Shown here: in pieces, positions 31,069 to 35,710 of the stretch | Layout: each line of letters starts with the position of its first letter | Position numbering within the stretch: the first letter of the stretch is position 1 | NCBI GenBank assembly: GCA_902788445.1 | Contig: CADAKE010000020.1 | Location: 1-35,710 of the forward strand | Source: an uncultured Eubacteriales bacterium | Lineage (GTDB): Bacteria > Bacillota > Clostridia > Christensenellales > Aristaeellaceae | Reading direction: 5' to 3' | Length of the DNA stretch: 35,710 nt | Notes under the pieces: generated by a model | Database searches by the model: none | Seen by the model: only the letters and a program-made list of their open reading frames with translations | Told to the model about the DNA's origin: nothing | Program-made: the position numbers and the translations under genes

Positions 31069-32216
31069 CGCGCCGGGGAGGGGCGGCGCTGGCGATGCTC
31101 GTCACCAGCGCCGTAAGCGCCCTGTCGCTGGGGAACGCGATGTACCTGTATATCTGCCTGCTGCTGCTCCTGGTGTTTATCTACGCTTTCGCCACCTGCC
31201 TGTGGGCGCGGCTGAGCGCGGAATGCTCGCAGCGGCTGAGCAGCAAATCCGTGTTCCGGGGCGAGCGGGTGTTTCTGAACGTGCGCGCGTTTCACCGCTG
31301 CCCGCTGCCGGTCAGCGCGATGCAGGGCGTGTTTCTCTATAACGGACAGGAAACGGACTGCCTGTTTCCGGCCCGTCCATACCGTTCCCAGGAAAGGCGG
31401 CTGCCGCTGGAGGCGCGGCACGTGGGCGTTTATCCGGCGGGGCTTGCGCGCCTGACGGTATCGGATCTCTTTGGCTTCTTCCGCTTCCGCGTGCCGGTTT
31501 CGGACGGCGCGTCGGCGTTGACTGTGCTGCCCCGGCCCTTTGACATTGAAAAGCCGCGCATGGTGCTGGGCGACGATGGCAGCGCCGTGCTGGCCCGCAC
31601 GCAGGAGGATTACAACGTGCCCGAGGACGTGCGCGCCTACCGCACGGGCGACGCCATGAAGCGCATCCACTGGAAACTGTCCTCCCGGAAACGGGAGCTG
31701 TTGGTGCGCCGGTTTGAAACGCCCGCGCCGCCGGACACGCTGATTCTGCTGGACTGCGAAAACCCGCTGGGCGGCGAAAACGTAAACGATGGAAAAGCCT
31801 GCCTGCGGGACGCGATGTGCGAAACGGCGGTGGCGGTCGCCAGGATGCAGATGGAGGACGGAAGCCCTGTGAGGCTGCCGCTGTACGGCGAACGGGCGAA
31901 CGAGTTTTCCTCCGACCGCGCCGGAGAATTGACGATTTTACAGGAAATGCTGGCGGGCCAGCCCTTTGGCGGCGGCGAGGATTTCGCCCGCGTGCTGCAT
32001 TTGGAACTGCGCCGGATGCGCACGACCGGCGCGGCGGTGATTATCACCACCAGGCTGGACGCCCAGGTGGTCGAGGGCGTGACGCATATCCGCCGCATGG
32101 GGCCCAGCGCCCGGCTGTACCTGGTCACGTATACCCCGGAAGCCCCGGAATATCAGCCCTTCGTGGCCCATTTGCAGCATCATTTGGTGGAGGTTTGCTA
32201 TGTCACGCCTGCCTGA
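31065..32216 (+). CDS. DUF58 membrane-anchored protein
   Basis: 383 residues. Two hydrophobic segments near the N-terminus (residues about 8-45), then a beta-rich part, then the DUF58 core: EDYNVPEDVRAYRTGDAMKR (shortened here) and IHWKLSSRKRELLVRRFE near 195-215, typical of the family, leading to a von Willebrand A-like fold with LILLDCEN near 230. The start overlaps the moxR stop (ATGA) and the end overlaps tgpA by 17 nt. It is probably a MoxR substrate or partner at the membrane. Molecular function is unknown. Confidence 0.88.
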   Translation: MTRRGGAALAMLVTSAVSALSLGNAMYLYICLLLLLVFIYAFATCLWARLSAECSQRLSSKSVFRGERVFLNVRAFHRCPLPVSAMQGVFLYNGQETDCLFPARPYRSQERRLPLEARHVGVYPAGLARLTVSDLFGFFRFRVPVSDGASALTVLPRPFDIEKPRMVLGDDGSAVLARTQEDYNVPEDVRAYRTGDAMKRIHWKLSSRKRELLVRRFETPAPPDTLILLDCENPLGGENVNDGKACLRDAMCETAVAVARMQMEDGSPVRLPLYGERANEFSSDRAGELTILQEMLAGQPFGGGEDFARVLHLELRRMRTTGAAVIITTRLDAQVVEGVTHIRRMGPSARLYLVTYTPEAPEYQPFVAHLQHHLVEVCYVTPA

Positions 32217-33261
32217 AAAAAACTGGAAAGAGCTGCTGATGGGCTACTGCACGGCGCTTCTGCTCGCGTTAGGCATGAGCCTTTCGCTGTTCCGGGCCTT
32301 CGCGCCCCGGCAGGCGCTGTGGCCCATCCTGCCGCTGTGCGCGGGCATGACGCTGGCGCTGCACGCGCTCTTCCAGCTTCGGTTCAAGCATAAAAAATGG
32401 ATATTCCTTGCCCTGACCGCCGCGCTTTCCCTGTGGGGCGCGCTGGGCGGCGGGCCGGTTCACGACGTGATTCAGATGGGCAAAGCGGCCTACCTGTCCT
32501 TCCTGGGCATTCCCGACGCGCTGGCGCCGTTTGCCGGAACGGCGCGCTGGGCGCTGTGCCTGCTGCTTTCGCTGCTCGGCGCGGCGCTGTACTGGGATCA
32601 CACGGTGCCGCTCGCCATCTTCACGGTGCTCAGCATGGTGGGCATTTCCTTCGCGTTCGGCGAGCAGGAAGCGCTGCTTCTGTGCGCGCTGCCTTCCGCC
32701 GCGGGCGTGCTTTTAATGATGGCGCGGGAGAACGCCAAGCGGCTGTCCGCGCTGCCCATTGCGGCGGTTCTGACGGCGCTGGCGTTTCTTTTGCTGCCCG
32801 CGAAGCCGCAGGCCGTGTCGCCGTTCCAGGAAATTGCCCAGAACATCCGGCAGTTCGTGGAAGATTATCTGCTGTTCAATGAGTTCCGTTCCGCTTTCAC
32901 GCTGACCTCCGAGGGCTTCCAGCCGTTGGACGACCGCCTGGGCGGCCCGGCGGAACCCAAGGAACACGACGTGATGGAGGTCAATACCGACCGCAAGGTG
33001 CTCCTGCGGGGCAAAACCTACGACCAGTACACCGGCCTCAACTGGTATGATACCTTGTCCAGCCGGCGCTATCTGTCCGTGTCACCGCGGTACACCGCCC
33101 TGCGGGAGGAACTGTTCGACCTGAACCGGCCTTTGGCGGGCGATGATTCCGCCCTGCTTTCCATGCGCGTCAGGATGCTGGATCAGGGCACGACCACGCT
33201 GTTCGCGCCGGGCCACCCGCAGCCTGCAATTGGAAGGGGAGCGGATGGTGCTGTACTATAA
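32200..33261 (+). pseudogene. TgpA-like transglutaminase membrane protein, N-terminal part
   Basis: First part of a gene split by a one-base frameshift. About six membrane segments occupy residues 10-205, followed by an extracytoplasmic region (TYDQYTGLNWYDTLSSRRYL near 270). The last real residues are FAPGHP; after that the frame leaves the family and stops at 33261. GGTGGAGG precedes the ATG, which lies inside the end of the DUF58 gene. The break is at a CCC run, 33216-33218: one extra C would explain it. The full protein would be about 760 residues, a normal length. Confidence 0.85.
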
Positions 33262-34486
33262 CACCGCCGGGGAATATTTCCTGACCCGCGGCCTGGAGCC
33301 GGGGGACAGCTACAGCCTGACCTACCTGCCCTATGAGGCGGGCGCGCCGGGCGTGGCGCAATTGGTGAGCGACAACGCGGGGATGAACGACCCGTATTAT
33401 GAAGAAATCGCCAGCCGGTATTTGCAGATCCCCCAGCATATGCAGATCCCCCAGCATATTCAGAAGGAGGTCTACGACATTGCCGCCCGGGCGACAGAAG
33501 GTCGGGAAACGCCCTACCAAAAAGCCCTGGGCATCATGAATTACCTGCGCCGGAATTACCGTTACAGCCTGGACGTTCAGGAGCCGCCGGAGGCGGTGGA
33601 CTTTATCGCCTGGTTTTTGATCGGCGAGCGGGAGGGCTACTGCACCTATTTCGCCTCCGCCATGACCATGCTCTGCCGCATCGCGGGGATTCCCGCGCGG
33701 TACGTGACAGGCTATGTGGCGCTGCCCAATGACAGCGGGGTGACGGTGGTCTCCGGAAAGCACGCGCACGCCTGGACGGAAATTTACCTGAACGGCTTTG
33801 GCTGGCTGCCGATCGACGCGACCCCGCGCTCCGATTACGGCGACGACCCGCTGCCGGAGGACGATCCGCCGCCGAGCGGAGGAAACAACGCGCCCGCGCC
33901 GACCGCCACGCCCGAACCGACGGCGCTGCCGACCGTCCCGCCTGTCGAAGCGCCCACGCCGGAACCCTCTCCCGAACCCACGGAAACGCCGGAAAATAAC
34001 AGCGACCAGCCGACGCCGACGCCCGCTCCGCCCCCGCCGGACGAGCCGCCGCCGGAAGCGCCGCCCCAGGAGAATGGCCCAAAGCAGCCCTTCCCGTGGT
34101 GGATGATCCTGCTCTTGCTGGCGCTTATTGCCCTGATCGTCCTGCGCGTGTACCTGACCGAGCCGGTTCGCCAGGCGGAACGCCACCCTGACCGGGCGGT
34201 GTCCATCCTGTTCTTCGCGGTCGCCGCGCTGCTTTCCGTCCGCGGCCTGCGGCGGATGCCGAATGAAACCCTGCATGATTTTGCCGGTCGGGTGGACAGC
34301 GCGCCGAAGAAAGGAAGCCTGCCTGATATTCTGCCGCTGGTGGACGCTTACGCTTCCCAAGTGTATGGCCGTCACCGGATAAACGGCAATGAATATCAGG
34401 AAATTTACATCGCCGTGCGGAATGCCGCTTTGCCGCTTGCGCGCTTGCGTGTCACGGTCCGGCGGATATTTAAAGGGAACAGATAA
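33218..34486 (+). pseudogene. TgpA-like transglutaminase membrane protein, catalytic part
   Basis: Continues the split gene from RSLQLEGERMV. The transglutaminase core has the catalytic cysteine in GEREGYCTYFASAM, the histidine in GKHAHAWTEIY and the aspartate in GWLPIDATP. A Pro/Thr/Glu-rich linker follows (about 33850-34080), then one membrane segment (WWMILLLLALIALIVLRVYL) and a C-terminal DUF4129-like region with LHDFAGRV and VYGRHRI. An exact 18-nt tandem duplication lies at 33423-33458. Such proteins act on cell-surface substrates, which are unknown here. If the frameshift is an error, the gene is whole. Confidence 0.85.
33423..33458 (+). repeat. 18-nt exact tandem duplication in tgpA
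   Basis: The unit TGCAGATCCCCCAGCATA occurs twice back to back, adding six residues (a second IPQHMQ-like block) in frame. Typical of replication slippage. Confidence 0.9.
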
Positions 34487-34540
34487 CGTAAGTGTTCATT
34501 CAACTGTGACTTTATGGGCACTTTAAGTCACTAACGTTTT

Positions 34541-34572
34541 AGAGTGCAGAGTTCAGAGTACAGAGTTCAGAT
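34541..34572. repeat. Solo heptad arm, C type
   Basis: A lone purine-rich arm of exactly 32 nt: AGAGTGC, AGAGTTC, AGAGTAC, AGAGTTC, AGAT. No complementary arm follows before the terminator. It matches the left arm at 24128-24159. Confidence 0.75.
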
Positions 34573-34649
34573 AATATAGTCAACCAATAGTGCGATTCGA
34601 CTTTTTCATCTAAATGACCGACCAGTTACCAGATAACAGATAAAAAACG

Positions 34650-34690
34650 AACCCCCATGCCGGCGCGAACCAGCATGGGGTTTTGTTTTG
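34650..34690. terminator. Bidirectional terminator, tgpA / corC
   Basis: CCCCATGC and GCATGGGG with a loop of about 12 nt; TTTTGTTTT follows on the plus strand and GTTCGTTTTTT on the minus strand. It lies between convergent genes. Confidence 0.85.
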
Positions 34691-34708
34691 CTTGATCATT
34701 TTCCGAAA

Positions 34709-35710
34709 TCAGTTTTCGTCTTTTTCCTGCGCTTCGCTGCCATTGTCCGCGCGGACGACATGCACCTTCGCCCATTCGATTCGCCGGTCTTCGATGGTTT
34801 CCACCTGGATTTCCAGGGTGTCGGCCTGGCCCTCCTCGGGCGCTTCGCCGTCCTCGGTGGCGTACAGGGTCAGGCTGGGGGTGGAGCCATCCTCCGGAAT
34901 GGAACGGAAGCGGCTGAAAATCAGGCCGCCCAGGGTGTCGTAGTCCTCGTCCTCCGGCAGGGTCACGTTCAGTTCTTCGGCAACAGTTTCCAGGTCGGCG
35001 GAGCCGCTGACACGCCAGGTATCGTCCCCCAAGGGCTGAATCTCCGTTTCGGCGGCGGGGTCGAATTCGTCGTAAATGTTGCCCACGATTTCTTCCAGCA
35101 AATCCTCCATCGTCACGATGCCACTCATGCCGCCGTACTCGTCCACCACGATGGCAATGTGGGTTTTCACGTGCTGCATGTTCCGCAACAGCACTTCGGC
35201 GGGCACGGTCTCGGGCACGAAGTACGCGTCGCGCAGGAGCGATTTCAGCGGCTTGGGCTTGGCTTCGCTCATGTTCAGCAGGTATTGCCGCGTGGACAGC
35301 ACGCCGATAATGTCGTCGATATCGTCGTTATACACCGGGAAGCGGGACAGGCCGCTTTCCTTGATCGTTTCCAGGATGGTTTCCTGATCGTCGCCAATCC
35401 AGATGGAGGTCACGTCGGTGCGGTGGGTCATGCAGTCGGCGGCGGTCAGGTCGCCAAACTCAAACACATTCTTGATCATGTCCCGCTCGTTGCGCTCGAT
35501 CACGCCGGATTCCTCGCCAATGTCCACCATGGCGCGGATTTCTTCCTCGGTCACTTCCTCGTCCTTCGCGTGCGGGTCAACGCCGAACAGCCTTACAATG
35601 CCCCGCGCCGCCCACTGTTCAAAGATGGTGAAGGGCGTCATGGCGCGGGTGACGAACGAAATCACGGGCTGCAGGGCCAGCGCCAGCGTGTCCGCCCGCT
35701 TCTTGCCGAT
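34709..35710 (-). CDS. CorC/HlyC-type CBS-domain protein, cut by the right edge
   Basis: The frame is open to the window edge, so at least 333 residues are seen. The visible start (IGKKRADTLALALQPVISF) is the end of the CNNM/DUF21 membrane domain, followed by the acidic linker EEEIRAMVDIGEESGVIERN and a CBS pair (DVTSIWIGDDQETILETIKE, then VDEYGGMSGIVTMEDLLEEI). The C-terminal CorC_HlyC domain follows, with PEDEDYDTLGGLIFSRF. The tail is acidic. The family is tied to Mg/Co transport; the hemolysin label is historical. The GTG at 35665 in the same frame is internal. Confidence 0.92.
   Translation of the reverse strand: MGKKRADTLALALQPVISFVTRAMTPFTIFEQWAARGIVRLFGVDPHAKDEEVTEEEIRAMVDIGEESGVIERNERDMIKNVFEFGDLTAADCMTHRTDVTSIWIGDDQETILETIKESGLSRFPVYNDDIDDIIGVLSTRQYLLNMSEAKPKPLKSLLRDAYFVPETVPAEVLLRNMQHVKTHIAIVVDEYGGMSGIVTMEDLLEEIVGNIYDEFDPAAETEIQPLGDDTWRVSGSADLETVAEELNVTLPEDEDYDTLGGLIFSRFRSIPEDGSTPSLTLYATEDGEAPEEGQADTLEIQVETIEDRRIEWAKVHVVRADNGSEAQEKDEN

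Noticed and set aside
30303-32216. Long N-terminal extension of the DUF58 protein into moxR
   Set aside because: The extension is an out-of-frame reading of moxR; the ATGA-coupled start at 31065 fits the family.

Overview
The window reads as chromosomal DNA of an anaerobic, GC-rich member of the Bacillota, most likely class Clostridia. Pointers are strong AGGAGG ribosome sites, sigma-A promoters with 17-nt spacers, a SpoIIR-like sporulation protein, a CggR-type glycolytic repressor, a PyrR-type attenuator, an IspH-S1 fusion architecture (seen in Clostridia) and ferredoxin-dependent IorAB. Genus cannot be fixed from the sequence alone. No rRNA, tRNA, phage, transposase or CRISPR array was seen.

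Layout. 1-2542: edge ORF and iorAB (aromatic 2-oxoacid oxidation). 2712-6471: alr, an unknown membrane protein, rsmD, coaD and a coiled-coil protein. 6600-9534: the rpmH-rnpA-yidD-yidC-jag cluster (ribosome, RNase P, membrane insertion), with an abnormal rpmH end. 9580-10228: a HepT/MntA toxin-antitoxin pair on the minus strand. 10364-11917: uraA with a promoter, a PyrR-type leader and a terminator. 11989-19083: a diguanylate cyclase divergent from an AfuA/FbpA-type ABC importer (binding protein, fused permease, ATPase), followed by a second, Cache-like diguanylate cyclase; this looks like a transport and c-di-GMP sensing unit. 19150-22413: minus-strand cggR-pgk-tpiA with a recognisable CggR operator. 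22560-25490: double GNAT, Nudix and secreted PIG-L deacetylase. 25692-27522: an ispH-S1 fusion gene broken by two apparent deletions. 28165-29806: spoIIR, mntP, yajC. 30103-34486: moxR-DUF58-transglutaminase operon, the last gene frameshifted. 34709 to the right edge: a CorC/HlyC-type CBS protein.

The most unusual content is between the genes. At least five intergenic sites carry a long palindrome whose two arms are built from 7-nt tandem units. In the three unrelated sequence families A, B and C nearly every arm is 32 nt (four heptads plus 4 nt). The purine-rich arm always comes first, and several elements abut or supply a stop codon. Two solo arms are also present. Three further palindromic families occur (GTAGGGGCGG, TGTCATCC and an outer CAATGTCGTC element), one nested inside another.

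Three loci (rpmH, ispH-S1, tgpA) show broken reading frames. Either this is a decaying or heterogeneous genome, or the assembly has errors here; reads would decide.
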